DNA of 64,000 bases from Acidobacteriota bacterium. Its GTDB lineage: Bacteria; Acidobacteriota; Terriglobia; Bryobacterales; Bryobacteraceae. The notes beneath the pieces were generated by a model. It searched no databases and was not told the origin of the DNA. It was given only the letters and a program-made list of their open reading frames with translations. Shown in pieces: positions 29,168 to 38,569 of this stretch. Within the stretch, counting starts at the first letter, position 1. Each line of letters starts with the position of its first letter. A program made the position numbers and the translations under genes. Where the stretch lies: the NCBI GenBank assembly GCA_026394015.1, contig JAPKZA010000244.1:32886-96885 (forward strand), written 5' to 3'.

Positions 29168-30460
29168 ATGAATACCGAACTTTACCTATCGAAATACCGC
29201 ATCGCGGCCAATCGCCGCTACTTGGGCATCCTCCTTGCCCAAGTCCCCATCGTCATCGCCGTGGCCGCCTACAATGGCGTTTCTCTCTTTGCGATCGTCG
29301 CCATGGCACTGGCGATCTGCGTCGTCCCGGTCCTGGCCGTTTGGCACATGCCGGAGACGCGGATCACGGCCATCATCCTCGGCGTGGCCACCATGTTCAC
29401 CACCGCCCTGCTCATTCACGCCGGTAAAGGCGGCCCCGAGTGGCATTTTCACGTCTTCGCCAGCCTGGCCATTCTGATCATGCTCGCCGACCCCTTCGCC
29501 ATCCTGGCCGCCGCGGGCACCATTGCCGTCCACCATGTTCTCTTCTTCTTCGTCGCCCCCGCCAGCCTGTTCGACTACCAGGCCGCGTTCCCCGTCGTCC
29601 TGCTCCACGCCGCCTTCGTGGTCGCCGAAACCATCCCCGCCGCGATCACGGCGCGAATCCTGGCCCGGGCCACGATGGCCGAAGCGCTCGCCACAGCGCA
29701 ACTTTCCGGGCAGGCAGAAACGCTCCATCATCACGTCGATGCCATCTGCTACTCCGGCCAACAACTCTCGCAGTCTTCCCAGGCCCAGGCCGCCGCGGTC
29801 GAACAGAGCACCGCCTCACTCCACCAACAGGTCGACGATATCCGCAGTATCTCGGTCGCCGCCCAGCAGTCGGGCCGACTCTCGGCGGATTCAGTCGAAT
29901 CCATCTCCGAGAGCGCCAAGCAGATGGCCGCCCTGGACCAGCGGATCAGCCAACTCGTCATCGCTGGTGAAGCGATTAAAAAGATCGCCGCCACCGTACA
30001 ATCCTTCGCCTTCCAAACCAACCTGCTCGCCCTAAACGCCGCCGTCGAAGCCGCCCGCGCCGGAGAAGCCGGCGCCGGTTTCGCCGTCGTCGCCGACGAA
30101 GTCCGCTCCCTTTCACTCCGCTCTTCTGAAGCCGCCCGCCAGACCGAAGACCAAGTCAATCTCGTCCTCAGCGAAACCGCCGGCGTCCGTTCGCTCAGCC
30201 TGGAAGTCCGCAAGCACCTCGAACAGGCAGTCTCCTCGTCGGGCTCCGTCTCCTCCGAAATCGCCGTCCTCGCGCAAAAAGCGCAATCCCAACTCCAGCA
30301 ACTCCACAGCGTCCAGCAGGCGCTTCAGGAAATCAGCAAGATCAGCCAGGACAACGCCGCTACCGCATCCTCCACCAACGAGGCCGCGCAAGCCATCCAA
30401 TCCACCAACCAAAGCCTCCGCCAAACCGTTGCCGACCTCGTCTCTCTCTCAAATAACTAG
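29168..30460 (+). CDS. Methyl-accepting chemotaxis-like protein with polytopic N-terminal membrane domain
   Basis: Several hydrophobic helices (residues ~18-165), then MCP hairpin [51 protein letters not shown]. Start at ATG 29168. Confidence 0.9.
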   Translation: MNTELYLSKYRIAANRRYLGILLAQVPIVIAVAAYNGVSLFAIVAMALAICVVPVLAVWHMPETRITAIILGVATMFTTALLIHAGKGGPEWHFHVFASLAILIMLADPFAILAAAGTIAVHHVLFFFVAPASLFDYQAAFPVVLLHAAFVVAETIPAAITARILARATMAEALATAQLSGQAETLHHHVDAICYSGQQLSQSSQAQAAAVEQSTASLHQQVDDIRSISVAAQQSGRLSADSVESISESAKQMAALDQRISQLVIAGEAIKKIAATVQSFAFQTNLLALNAAVEAARAGEAGAGFAVVADEVRSLSLRSSEAARQTEDQVNLVLSETAGVRSLSLEVRKHLEQAVSSSGSVSSEIAVLAQKAQSQLQQLHSVQQALQEISKISQDNAATASSTNEAAQAIQSTNQSLRQTVADLVSLSNN

Positions 30461-30484
30461 CTCCGCAATGCTAAAATTTGAACG

Positions 30485-30925
30485 ATGATTAAAGCGCAAG
30501 CTGGCGATAAGGTGAAGGTTCACTACGAAGGCACTCTCACCGACGGCACCATTTTTGATTCCTCCGAGGGGCGGGAACCCCTGGAACTGACCCTCGGCAC
30601 GGGACAGGTAATCCCTGGCTTCGATGCGGCCATCATGGGCCTCTCCCCTGGCGAATCGGTCGTCACCACCATTCAACCCGCCGAAGCCTACGGCGAATCG
30701 AACCCGGAGATGATCCTCGAAGTCGAACGCGATCGCTTCCCCGAAGATATGGAACTCGAAGAAGGGCTCGAACTCCAACTCTCCGGCGGAGGCCAAGCCT
30801 TCATGGTTCGCGTCATCGGCATCGCCCCCGATAAGGTCATGCTCGACGGCAACCATCCCCTCGCCGGCGAAGCCCTCACCTTCAAAATCACCCTCGAATC
30901 CATCGCCTCCAAGCTGATCTTTTAG
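30485..30925 (+). CDS. FKBP-type peptidyl-prolyl cis-trans isomerase (SlyD-like)
   Basis: VKVHYEGTLTDGTIFDSSEGREPLELTLGTGQVIPGFDAAIMGLSPGE; NHPLAGEALTFKITL. Confidence 0.94.
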   Translation: MIKAQAGDKVKVHYEGTLTDGTIFDSSEGREPLELTLGTGQVIPGFDAAIMGLSPGESVVTTIQPAEAYGESNPEMILEVERDRFPEDMELEEGLELQLSGGGQAFMVRVIGIAPDKVMLDGNHPLAGEALTFKITLESIASKLIF

Positions 30926-30930
30926 CTCGG

Positions 30931-31716
30931 ATGCACGCTAACCTTGCCCTAGCCCTCCGCCTCGAAAGCGCCTCCGCCGCACTCGCCCGGTGGAGCGCCG
31001 AAGTCCATCCCACTCTCTTCCCGAAATCCGCTGCCACATTTATCCCCTGTGGCAGCGGCACCGCCTGCTTCCTCGACGAGTCCTCCCCCTTGACCCAAAT
31101 CAAAGGCGCCGGCATGATCGCCCCCACGATCGAAGCCGACATCGACGCCGCCGAAGCCTTCTACGAAGAACGCATGGCCCCGGTCACCTTCATCCTCTGC
31201 CCCTTCGCCGACGCCGCCATTTTCACCTACCTCTCCCGCCGCGGCTACGAAATCGGCTCGTTCGAAAACGCCCTCTTCCGACCCCTCTCCGCCGCCGACA
31301 TCCTACCGCCGGATCCCGACATCACCTCCGCCGAAGAGGCTGAAGAATGGGCCAACACAGTTGGCGAATCGTTCTTCGACGTCGTCACCCCCGCCGGGCT
31401 CGAACTCGGCCGTACCCTTTATCACCTGCCGAACACGCAAAGCCTGCTCATCCGCGACGGCGAAACAACCTTCGCCGGGGCCCAAATCGGCTTCCACGAA
31501 GGCCTCGCCCTCTTCCAATGCGACGGCACGATTCGCCGCTATCGCCGCGCCGGCCTGCAAGCCAAGTTGATCCAGGACCGCCTCTCCCGCGCCGCTCAAG
31601 CCGGTTGCGACATGGCCACCGCCGATACCGAACCCGGCAGCGCCTCCCAACGCAACTACGAAAAACTCGGCTTCCGTGTCGCCTATACCCGCGTCACCCT
31701 CATTAAGCCAGAGTAG
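30931..31716 (+). CDS. GNAT-family N-acetyltransferase
   Basis: GCDMATADTEPGSASQRNYEKLGFRVAYTRVTLIK C-terminal acetyltransferase motif. Confidence 0.8.
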   Translation: MHANLALALRLESASAALARWSAEVHPTLFPKSAATFIPCGSGTACFLDESSPLTQIKGAGMIAPTIEADIDAAEAFYEERMAPVTFILCPFADAAIFTYLSRRGYEIGSFENALFRPLSAADILPPDPDITSAEEAEEWANTVGESFFDVVTPAGLELGRTLYHLPNTQSLLIRDGETTFAGAQIGFHEGLALFQCDGTIRRYRRAGLQAKLIQDRLSRAAQAGCDMATADTEPGSASQRNYEKLGFRVAYTRVTLIKPE

Positions 31717-32257
31717 CTTTCCACGCCAAGTACGCCAACCCCAACAGGAAGCCAAACAGCGCCTGATACTCCTGGTTCTTGCGATATAACCACCCGCGAA
31801 ACGGCGTTTCACTTTCCAATCCGGGCCACCGCGGAATCAGCAGCGGAACCCGGTCCGCATACGCCGCGTAGTCCGGAAACAGCCCCCGCAAATGCTGCTC
31901 CTCGAGCTCCATCACCGGCACATACACCAATCCAAAAACCGCCCCGAACAGCACCGCCAACTCCCACCGCCCCGCCGCCACCGCTAGCCCCAAAGCCGTC
32001 AACAAAGTCCCCGCGTACAGCGGATTCCGATGGAACCGATACGGCCCGCTCGCCACCAGCTTCTGGTTTTTTTCCAGGTGCCCCGCCGCCCAGGCCCGCA
32101 GCGCCAAACCCACGAGCGAAACCGGAACGCCATAGAGCAGCGTCTCCGCCGTCGGCCGGGCGAACCAGCCAAACGCCAGCACCAGCAGGAACCCGCTCGG
32201 TACGCGCATCCTCGCCACTAAATCGGCGTATGGTTTGGGGAAGAAGTATCGAGGCAT
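31703..32257 (-). CDS. Isoprenylcysteine carboxyl methyltransferase (ICMT)-like membrane protein
   Basis: LVASGPYRFHRNPLYAGTLLTALGLAV and EEQHLRGLFPDYAAYADRVPLLIPR. Confidence 0.88.
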   Translation of the reverse strand: MPRYFFPKPYADLVARMRVPSGFLLVLAFGWFARPTAETLLYGVPVSLVGLALRAWAAGHLEKNQKLVASGPYRFHRNPLYAGTLLTALGLAVAAGRWELAVLFGAVFGLVYVPVMELEEQHLRGLFPDYAAYADRVPLLIPRWPGLESETPFRGWLYRKNQEYQALFGFLLGLAYLAWKATLA

Positions 32258-33108
32258 CGTTCCAAGGCTTCCCGCACCGCGCCCACACTAAGGGCGCGCA
32301 TGGAAGCCGCAATCTCCTGATTTCGTTTGTAAGTCGTTTCCGCGCCCGGCGCGCGCATCACGGTGATGGTACCGCCATAGGGCCCATTCCGTTCGGGTGA
32401 GGTCGGGCCAAACAGCGCCACCCCCGGCTTCCCCAACGCCGCCGCCAAGTGCATCGGCCCGCTGTCGAGCCCCAAAACCGCCGCCGCCCGCCGGGTCGCG
32501 TAGATCAGTTGGTCTAAATCCCAATCCGCCCGATTCATCACCAGCGGCACCCCCAACTCCATCTCGAGCGCCGCATAATTCTCCGCCGGCCACTCCTTCG
32601 CCCGCCACCCGGCCCGCTCCGAAGCCAGCACGAAGGGCCCCGCGGGCAACCCCTCCACCACTGTCCCCAAGGGCAAGGGAAACTCCCCCCCCGCCAAACC
32701 CATCAGCGACAAATTATGTTCCACCACGTGCGCCCCCCGCGGCGTCACCCGTTCGGTATAAAGCCACCCCGCCGCCCTCTCCCGCAGATACGACGAAACG
32801 AACCCAACCCGCCGCGGTGCCCCGCTCACCCGCCCCACCAGCGCCGACTTCACCAACCCCTGAAAATCGTAGGCCACCGCAAACCCCGCCCCGCGCAACT
32901 CGCGTGCCACGGCCATCACCTCGCCCGCGTTCCGCCGATCAAACGCCACCGTCTTTACCGGACAGGCCCGTAGCAGAGGAGCCCATTTGCGGTCCACCAC
33001 CCACGTCACCTCGGCGCCGCTCCGCGCCAACGCCGTCGCCGCCGGCATCGCGTGCAACACATCGCCAAACGCGCCGAGTCTGATCACGAGAACCCGCACC
33101 GCGCTCAA
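32218..33108 (-). CDS. Glycosyltransferase family 9 (heptosyltransferase)
   Basis: VLVIRLGAFGDVLHAMPAATALARS, AAVLGLDSGPMHLAAALGKPGVALFGPTSPERNGPYG. Confidence 0.92.
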   Translation of the reverse strand: MSAVRVLVIRLGAFGDVLHAMPAATALARSGAEVTWVVDRKWAPLLRACPVKTVAFDRRNAGEVMAVARELRGAGFAVAYDFQGLVKSALVGRVSGAPRRVGFVSSYLRERAAGWLYTERVTPRGAHVVEHNLSLMGLAGGEFPLPLGTVVEGLPAGPFVLASERAGWRAKEWPAENYAALEMELGVPLVMNRADWDLDQLIYATRRAAAVLGLDSGPMHLAAALGKPGVALFGPTSPERNGPYGGTITVMRAPGAETTYKRNQEIAASMRALSVGAVREALERCLDTSSPNHTPI

Positions 33109-33111
33109 TTC

Positions 33112-33492
33112 CTAAGCTTTCTGCCGCTCACGCACGAGCGTCATCAGCGCCTCCCGGCGCCGCAGGTCGTCATGCGTCTCGTCGATCACCATCAGGCCCG
33201 CAATGCCGCTCAGCACCGACACCTCGGCGTGTTCGGCGATCGTGACGAACTCGGTACACCCCAACGCGGCGGCCAACTCCGCCCGCGCCCGCACCGGCAA
33301 CAGCGGATCCGCCGGGCTCGTCACGCAAACAGCGAGCGGGCCATACTCCGCCGCCAACTCGCCCATCCGTTCCACATGCGAATAGACGACCGGGTCAAAA
33401 TGCCCAATCACCAACGCCCGCGGAGGCACCGGCGCCAACAGCCGTTCGCGAAACTCTTCAAAGTCGACAATCTTGGTTCGGGTATCCACCAT
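33112..33492 (-). CDS. Degenerate cytidylyltransferase-like (HldE/RfaE C-domain-like) protein
   Basis: ALVIGHFDPVVYSHVERMGELAAEYGPLAVCVTSPADPLLPVRARAELAAALGCTEFVTIAE follows the HldE C-domain layout but lacks HxGH. Confidence 0.6.
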   Translation of the reverse strand: MVDTRTKIVDFEEFRERLLAPVPPRALVIGHFDPVVYSHVERMGELAAEYGPLAVCVTSPADPLLPVRARAELAAALGCTEFVTIAEHAEVSVLSGIAGLMVIDETHDDLRRREALMTLVRERQKA

Positions 33493-33501
33493 GTAACCCG
33501 C

Positions 33502-34533
33502 CTATTGTCGCGCGATCTGAACCAATTCCAAAACTTCGCCCGCTACCCGCTCCGCCGTCACCGCTTTCATGCACCGGTGATCAATCGGACACTCCCGTAG
33601 CAAACACGGGCTACACTCCACCTGCTCCCGGATGATCTTCGCCAGCGGCCCGGTCGGCCCGGTCGCCACGTGGTCGGTCGCGCCGAACACAGCCACGGTC
33701 GGCACCCCCAACGCGCTCGCCACATGCATCGCTCCGGAATCGTTCGTCACAAACGCTTGGCACGCCGCCGCCATCTCGACAAACTCGGACAGGCTCGTCT
33801 CACCCGCAAAGTTCGCCGCCGTCAACCCCGCCTCCCGCACCTGCCCCGCCACTGTCTCGCACAACGCCCGTTCATCCGGCGATCCAAACACCGCCACCTG
33901 CGCCCCCAAAGCCGTCGCCACCGTCACCGCCGTCGCCGCAAATCGCTCCGGCAGCCACCGCTTCGCCGTCCCGTAAGCCGCCCCCGGCGATACGCCAATC
34001 CACAGCCCGTCCAGCCGCTTCCGCCCCTCTTTCCGAAGAAACGGAATCCCCGGCAACCGCACCGCGGGCACCTCCGGCAGGTGCTCGATCAACCCCGCCC
34101 GCCGCAGCATCTCCAAGTAGTAGTAGCGCTGATGGTCTTCAATCTCGCCCGGCTTCGGCACCACAATCGGGTCCGACAGCAGCAAACCCCGCCCGTCGCG
34201 GGCGTATCCGATCCGTACCGGAATCCGCGCTAACCAAACAATCGCGGCCGCCTCAAACGCATTCTGCAGCAAAATCGCGGCGTCGAAGTTCATCTTCCGC
34301 AACCGCCCCGCCAAGTGCCACTTCCCCCGCAGATCGCTCCAGCCCTTCGCCGCCTGAAAGGGAATAATCTCGTCAATCAACGATTTGTCGTAAAGCCCGC
34401 TCACCCATGGCCGCGCCAGCACCGCGATGTGCGCCTCCGGGAAGCGCGCACGGATCTGCTCCAGAGCAGGCACCGACATCACAGCGTCGCCCACCCAGTT
34501 CGTTGCGCGAATCAAGATGCGGTTAAAGTTCAT
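33502..34533 (-). CDS. waaF: Glycosyltransferase family 9, lipopolysaccharide heptosyltransferase II-like
   Basis: RILIRATNWVGDAVMSVPALEQIRARFPEAHIAVLARPWV; FVTNDSGAMHVASALGVPTVAVFGATDHVATGP. Confidence 0.92.
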   Translation of the reverse strand: MNFNRILIRATNWVGDAVMSVPALEQIRARFPEAHIAVLARPWVSGLYDKSLIDEIIPFQAAKGWSDLRGKWHLAGRLRKMNFDAAILLQNAFEAAAIVWLARIPVRIGYARDGRGLLLSDPIVVPKPGEIEDHQRYYYLEMLRRAGLIEHLPEVPAVRLPGIPFLRKEGRKRLDGLWIGVSPGAAYGTAKRWLPERFAATAVTVATALGAQVAVFGSPDERALCETVAGQVREAGLTAANFAGETSLSEFVEMAAACQAFVTNDSGAMHVASALGVPTVAVFGATDHVATGPTGPLAKIIREQVECSPCLLRECPIDHRCMKAVTAERVAGEVLELVQIARQ

Positions 34534-34550
34534 TGCGTTACAATCGCAGC

Positions 34551-35303
34551 GTGAACCCGAAAAATTTTCAGGAGTTGCAGGAACAAGGGTACACGATCGT
34601 CCCCCAAATGATCGACCCCACCTGGCTCGAAGCCCTCCGCGCCGCCGTCGCCGAACGCATGACCATCGAGGGTGAAAACGCCGGAGCCGAGTTCCGCCAG
34701 GAAGCCAACTCCCAACGCCTCGCCAACCTCGTCGACAAGGGGGAAGTCTTCCACCGGGTCATCGCCCACCCCACCTTGCTCGCCGCCGCCGCCGCCGTCC
34801 TCGGCCCTGACTACAAACTCTCCAGCCTCAACTACCGCGCCGCCGAGCCCCACTCCGACTCCGCCCAACCCCTCCACTGCGACATGGGCCTCCTCCCTGA
34901 CGAAAAAGGCTCCGCCGTCTTCAATTCCATCTGGATGCTCGACGACTTCACCCCCCACAACGGACCCACCCGCGCCGTCCCTGGCTCCCATCTCTCCGGC
35001 CAACTTCCCCCCACTTCTCACCCGGACGAAACCATCCTCCTCGGTCGCGCCGGCGACGTCATCATGATGAACGCCCATTGCTGGCACGGCGGCACCGCCA
35101 ACCACACCGACCACCCCCGCCGCTCCCTCCACGGCTTCTTCGTCCGCGGCGATCAACCCCAGCAACAGTATCAGCGACGCCTGCTCCGCCCGGAAACCAT
35201 CGCGCAATTGAGCCCGAAACTGCGCCGCGTCCTCGCCCTCGACGACCCCCGCAACGACGCCCTGAGTGCCACCGGCAGCGGCAAGTCCGGTTTTCTCCGC
35301 TAA
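34551..35303 (+). CDS. Phytanoyl-CoA dioxygenase family protein
   Basis: LHCDMG (HxD), DDFTPHNGPTRAVPGSH, WHGGTANHTDHPRRSLHGFF (distal His/Arg). GTG start at 34551. Confidence 0.9.
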   Translation: MNPKNFQELQEQGYTIVPQMIDPTWLEALRAAVAERMTIEGENAGAEFRQEANSQRLANLVDKGEVFHRVIAHPTLLAAAAAVLGPDYKLSSLNYRAAEPHSDSAQPLHCDMGLLPDEKGSAVFNSIWMLDDFTPHNGPTRAVPGSHLSGQLPPTSHPDETILLGRAGDVIMMNAHCWHGGTANHTDHPRRSLHGFFVRGDQPQQQYQRRLLRPETIAQLSPKLRRVLALDDPRNDALSATGSGKSGFLR

Positions 35304-35318
35304 CCTGGAAGGGAGCTG

Positions 35319-37331
35319 ATGAATCCTCTTCTGTCCATTTCCTTCGCCATCCCCTTCGACCAGATCGAAGCCCCCCACGTCGTCCCCGGCATTCGCGAGT
35401 TAATCGCCCACGCCCAAGCCGCCATCCAAACCATCGTCGGCGCCCCCGCCCCCCGGACCTACGCCAACACCCTCCTCGCGCTCGACCGTTGCACCGAACC
35501 GCTCGACGTCGCCCTCAACGTCGTTCGGCATCTGGAAACCGTCGCCACCACCCAGGAACTTCGCGAAGCCTTCAACGCGATCCAGCCCGAAGCCAGCGCG
35601 TTCTACTCTTCGATCGCGCTCGACCCCGGCCTCTGGGCCGCCCTCAAAGCCTTCGCCGCCACCGAGGAAGCGGCCCAGCTCTCGGGCCTCCACCGCCGCA
35701 ATTTTACGAAAACGATGGACGCCTTCCGCCGCGCCGGTGCCGAACTCGACGAGGCCGGCAAGAAGCGCTCGGAAGCCATCGACGTCGAACTCGCCAACGT
35801 TTCCACCAAATATTCGGAACACGTCCTCGACGCGACCAACGCCTACGAACTCTATCTCACGGACGAAGCCCAACTCTCGGGGCTCCCCCCCAGCGCCCGC
35901 GCCGCCGCCCGCCAAAGCGCCGAAAGTAAGGGCCAACCCGGCTGGCGCTTTACCCTCCAACAGCCCAGCTACCTCGCCGTGATGACCTATCTCGACGACC
36001 CGGCCACCCGCGAAACCCTCTACCGCGCCTTCTCCACCCGCGCCTCCACCGGCGACCACGACAACCGCGGCCTCACGACGCGCCTCATCGAACTCCGCCG
36101 CGAGAAAGCCCAACTCCTCGGCTTCGCCACGTTCGCCGATCTCGTCCTGGTCGAGCGCATGGCCAAAACCGGCGCCGCCGCCCGCGCCTTTCTCGACGAT
36201 CTCTACGAGAAAACGAAGCCATTCTTCGCCGTCGAAAACGACCAGCTCATCGCCTTCGCCGGCCAGCCCCTCGCCCCCTGGGACATCGCCTACTGGGCCG
36301 AAAAGCAACGCGTCGCCCTGTTCGACTTCGACGAAGAAGAGCTCCGACCCTACTTCGCCCTCCCTAAGGTCATGGAAGGCCTGTTCGAAATCGCCCGTCG
36401 CCTCTTCGGCATTCTCGTCGTCGAAAAAGCCGGCGCTCCCGTTTGGCATGCCGACGTCCGCTTCTACGAAATTCGCGACGAAGCCTCCGGCGCCCACATT
36501 GGCAGTTTTTACTCCGACTTCTATCCCCGCGAAAACAAGCGCGGCGGCGCCTGGATGGATTCTTTCCTGACTGGCCTCCCCAACGGCGAATCCTGGGACC
36601 CTCACCTCGGCCTCGTCTGTGGCAACCTCACACCGCCCATCGGCGACCTCCCCGCCCTGCTCACCCATCGCGACGTCGAAACCATCTTCCACGAATTCGG
36701 CCATCTTCTCCACCACTGCCTGAGTCGCGTCCCGCTGCGCGGCATGGCCGGCACCAACGTCGCCTGGGACTTCGTCGAACTCCCCAGCCAGATTCTCGAA
36801 AACTGGTGCTGGGAAAGCGAAGCGCTCGCCCTGTTCGCCCAGCACTATGAGACCGGCGCCCCCATCCCCGCCGAATTATTTAACAAGATGAAACGTGCCC
36901 GTAACTTTCGCGCCGCCAACGCGCAAATGCGCCAGCTCAGCTTCGGCATGGTCGACCTCGCCCTGCATACAATCTATTCCCCGGCTACCGATGGCGACGT
37001 CATCGCCTATAGCCGAGCACTCCTGCTGCCGTTCGCCCCGGCCGGTCTGCCGCCCGAACACGCCATGATCGCCAGCTTCACCCATCTGTTTGCAAACCCA
37101 GTAGGTTACGCCGCTGGCTACTACTCCTATAAGTGGGCCGAAGTACTCGACGCCGACGCCTTCAGCCGCTTCCGGAACGAGGGCGTGTTCAACCTCCAAG
37201 CCGGCCGCGACTTCCGCAATCACATCCTCTCTCAGGGCGACAGCGAAGATCCGGCCCAACTCTACCGCAATTTCATGGGCCGCGACCCGGACCCCAATGC
37301 CCTACTGGAGCGATCTGGGCTACTCGCCTAG
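35319..37331 (+). CDS. M3-family oligopeptidase (PrlC/Dcp-like)
   Basis: Zinc motif [16 protein letters not shown] (HEFGH) plus [15 protein letters not shown]. Confidence 0.95.
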   Translation: MNPLLSISFAIPFDQIEAPHVVPGIRELIAHAQAAIQTIVGAPAPRTYANTLLALDRCTEPLDVALNVVRHLETVATTQELREAFNAIQPEASAFYSSIALDPGLWAALKAFAATEEAAQLSGLHRRNFTKTMDAFRRAGAELDEAGKKRSEAIDVELANVSTKYSEHVLDATNAYELYLTDEAQLSGLPPSARAAARQSAESKGQPGWRFTLQQPSYLAVMTYLDDPATRETLYRAFSTRASTGDHDNRGLTTRLIELRREKAQLLGFATFADLVLVERMAKTGAAARAFLDDLYEKTKPFFAVENDQLIAFAGQPLAPWDIAYWAEKQRVALFDFDEEELRPYFALPKVMEGLFEIARRLFGILVVEKAGAPVWHADVRFYEIRDEASGAHIGSFYSDFYPRENKRGGAWMDSFLTGLPNGESWDPHLGLVCGNLTPPIGDLPALLTHRDVETIFHEFGHLLHHCLSRVPLRGMAGTNVAWDFVELPSQILENWCWESEALALFAQHYETGAPIPAELFNKMKRARNFRAANAQMRQLSFGMVDLALHTIYSPATDGDVIAYSRALLLPFAPAGLPPEHAMIASFTHLFANPVGYAAGYYSYKWAEVLDADAFSRFRNEGVFNLQAGRDFRNHILSQGDSEDPAQLYRNFMGRDPDPNALLERSGLLA

Positions 37332-37435
37332 CGCATGATACAATTTTCCATAGTTGGCAAGGTTAAAGTCTATGAAAACTGCAACCTTGTTGACTGGCGA
37401 ATCGTCTAGATGTGCAGGGGACAGGATGCAGAACG

Positions 37436-38458
37436 ATGGCGACAATTCCAACTCCACCACCGACCGAAAATAACCGCGCGTTTCCCTCGCAGCTTGAGAT
37501 CGAGGAAGACCGCCACCTAGCTCGTTTAATGGCTCCCCCGGCGCCGCCGTGGCATTTGGCGTTCATTCAAAACGTAAAAGAGCTGTTCAGCCCCCCCGTT
37601 CTTCCCCCGCTTGATGTCACCTCGAAGCCGGTCGCCGTTCGCGACATCTGGGGCCAGACCGGCGGCAACGAGAAAAAATCCGGGGCCTACTCGGTTTTGG
37701 TTCACGGCGTCATCCTCGCACTCTTGATCTACATCGGGACCAACAAGGCCGTCATCCAGGCGGTTAAAGATACGGCGTTGTTCATGCCGACCGATCTCGC
37801 TCCTTACCTCCCCAAAGCCGCGCCCCAAAAGGTGTCGATGGGTGGTGGCGGTGGTGGTGGTAACTTGAACCCTCTGCCCCCGACCAAAGGCAAACTCCCG
37901 AAGATTGCGCCTAAACAGTACGTCCCGCCCACGGCGGAACCGATTTTGACTCAACCCAAGCTCGTTATGGAGCCCACGGTGGTTCTCCAGCCCAATGCTC
38001 CGATTCCGCAGGTAGCTCTCACCAATATTGGCGATCCGTTCGCGATGGGTAAAATCCCTTCGAACGGCCCCGGCTCCCAAGCCGGTATCGGTTCGGGCAA
38101 GGGTGGCGGCGTCGGCTCAGGCTCCGGCGCTGGCGTCGGCCCTGGATCGGGCGGCGGTATGGGTGGCGGCGTTTACAGGATCGGTGGCGGCGTCTCGGCC
38201 CCCTCGCTTCTGTCCAAGGTCGAACCGGAATACTCTGAGGAAGCTCGGAAAGCGAAATTCCAAGGCACTGTCGTTCTCTACGTAGTGGTCGACGAGAAGG
38301 GTCAACCGCAGCAATTGCGGGTCGTTCGGCCCCTCGGCCTCGGCCTGGATGAGAAGGCGATCGAAGCGGTCCAGAAGTGGCGTTTCCGTCCCGGGTTCAA
38401 AGACGGCAAGCCCGTTCCGGTCGCCGCAACCGTAGAAGTTAATTTTAGGCTCCTGTAA
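37436..38458 (+). CDS. TonB family protein (energy transducer)
   Basis: One TM segment, Gly-rich linker, C-terminal TonB domain KVEPEYSEEARKAKFQGTVVLYVVVDEKGQPQQLRVVRPLGLGLDEKAIEAVQKWRFRPG. Confidence 0.93.
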   Translation: MATIPTPPPTENNRAFPSQLEIEEDRHLARLMAPPAPPWHLAFIQNVKELFSPPVLPPLDVTSKPVAVRDIWGQTGGNEKKSGAYSVLVHGVILALLIYIGTNKAVIQAVKDTALFMPTDLAPYLPKAAPQKVSMGGGGGGGNLNPLPPTKGKLPKIAPKQYVPPTAEPILTQPKLVMEPTVVLQPNAPIPQVALTNIGDPFAMGKIPSNGPGSQAGIGSGKGGGVGSGSGAGVGPGSGGGMGGGVYRIGGGVSAPSLLSKVEPEYSEEARKAKFQGTVVLYVVVDEKGQPQQLRVVRPLGLGLDEKAIEAVQKWRFRPGFKDGKPVPVAATVEVNFRLL

Positions 38459-38491
38459 ACCGCTCTCCTCCGAAGCGGTCCAGCGAAAGAG

Positions 38492-38525
38492 GCCCACTCA
38501 CGCCAAAAGCGTGAGTGGGCTTTTC
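38492..38525 (+). terminator. Rho-independent terminator
   Basis: Perfect 12-bp stem GCCCACTCACGC-CAAAA-GCGTGAGTGGGC followed by TTTT, downstream of the tonB-family stop. Confidence 0.93.
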
Positions 38526-38569
38526 TGATTTCGGATAGAATAGAAGGGTAACCGCACCTTTTTCTTACC

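Noticed and set aside
35400-36845. 481-aa minus-strand ORF antisense to the M3 peptidase
   Set aside because: Composition is a mirror of the high-GC coding strand (Gly/Glu/Val-rich, no motifs); the opposite strand encodes a clear M3 peptidase.
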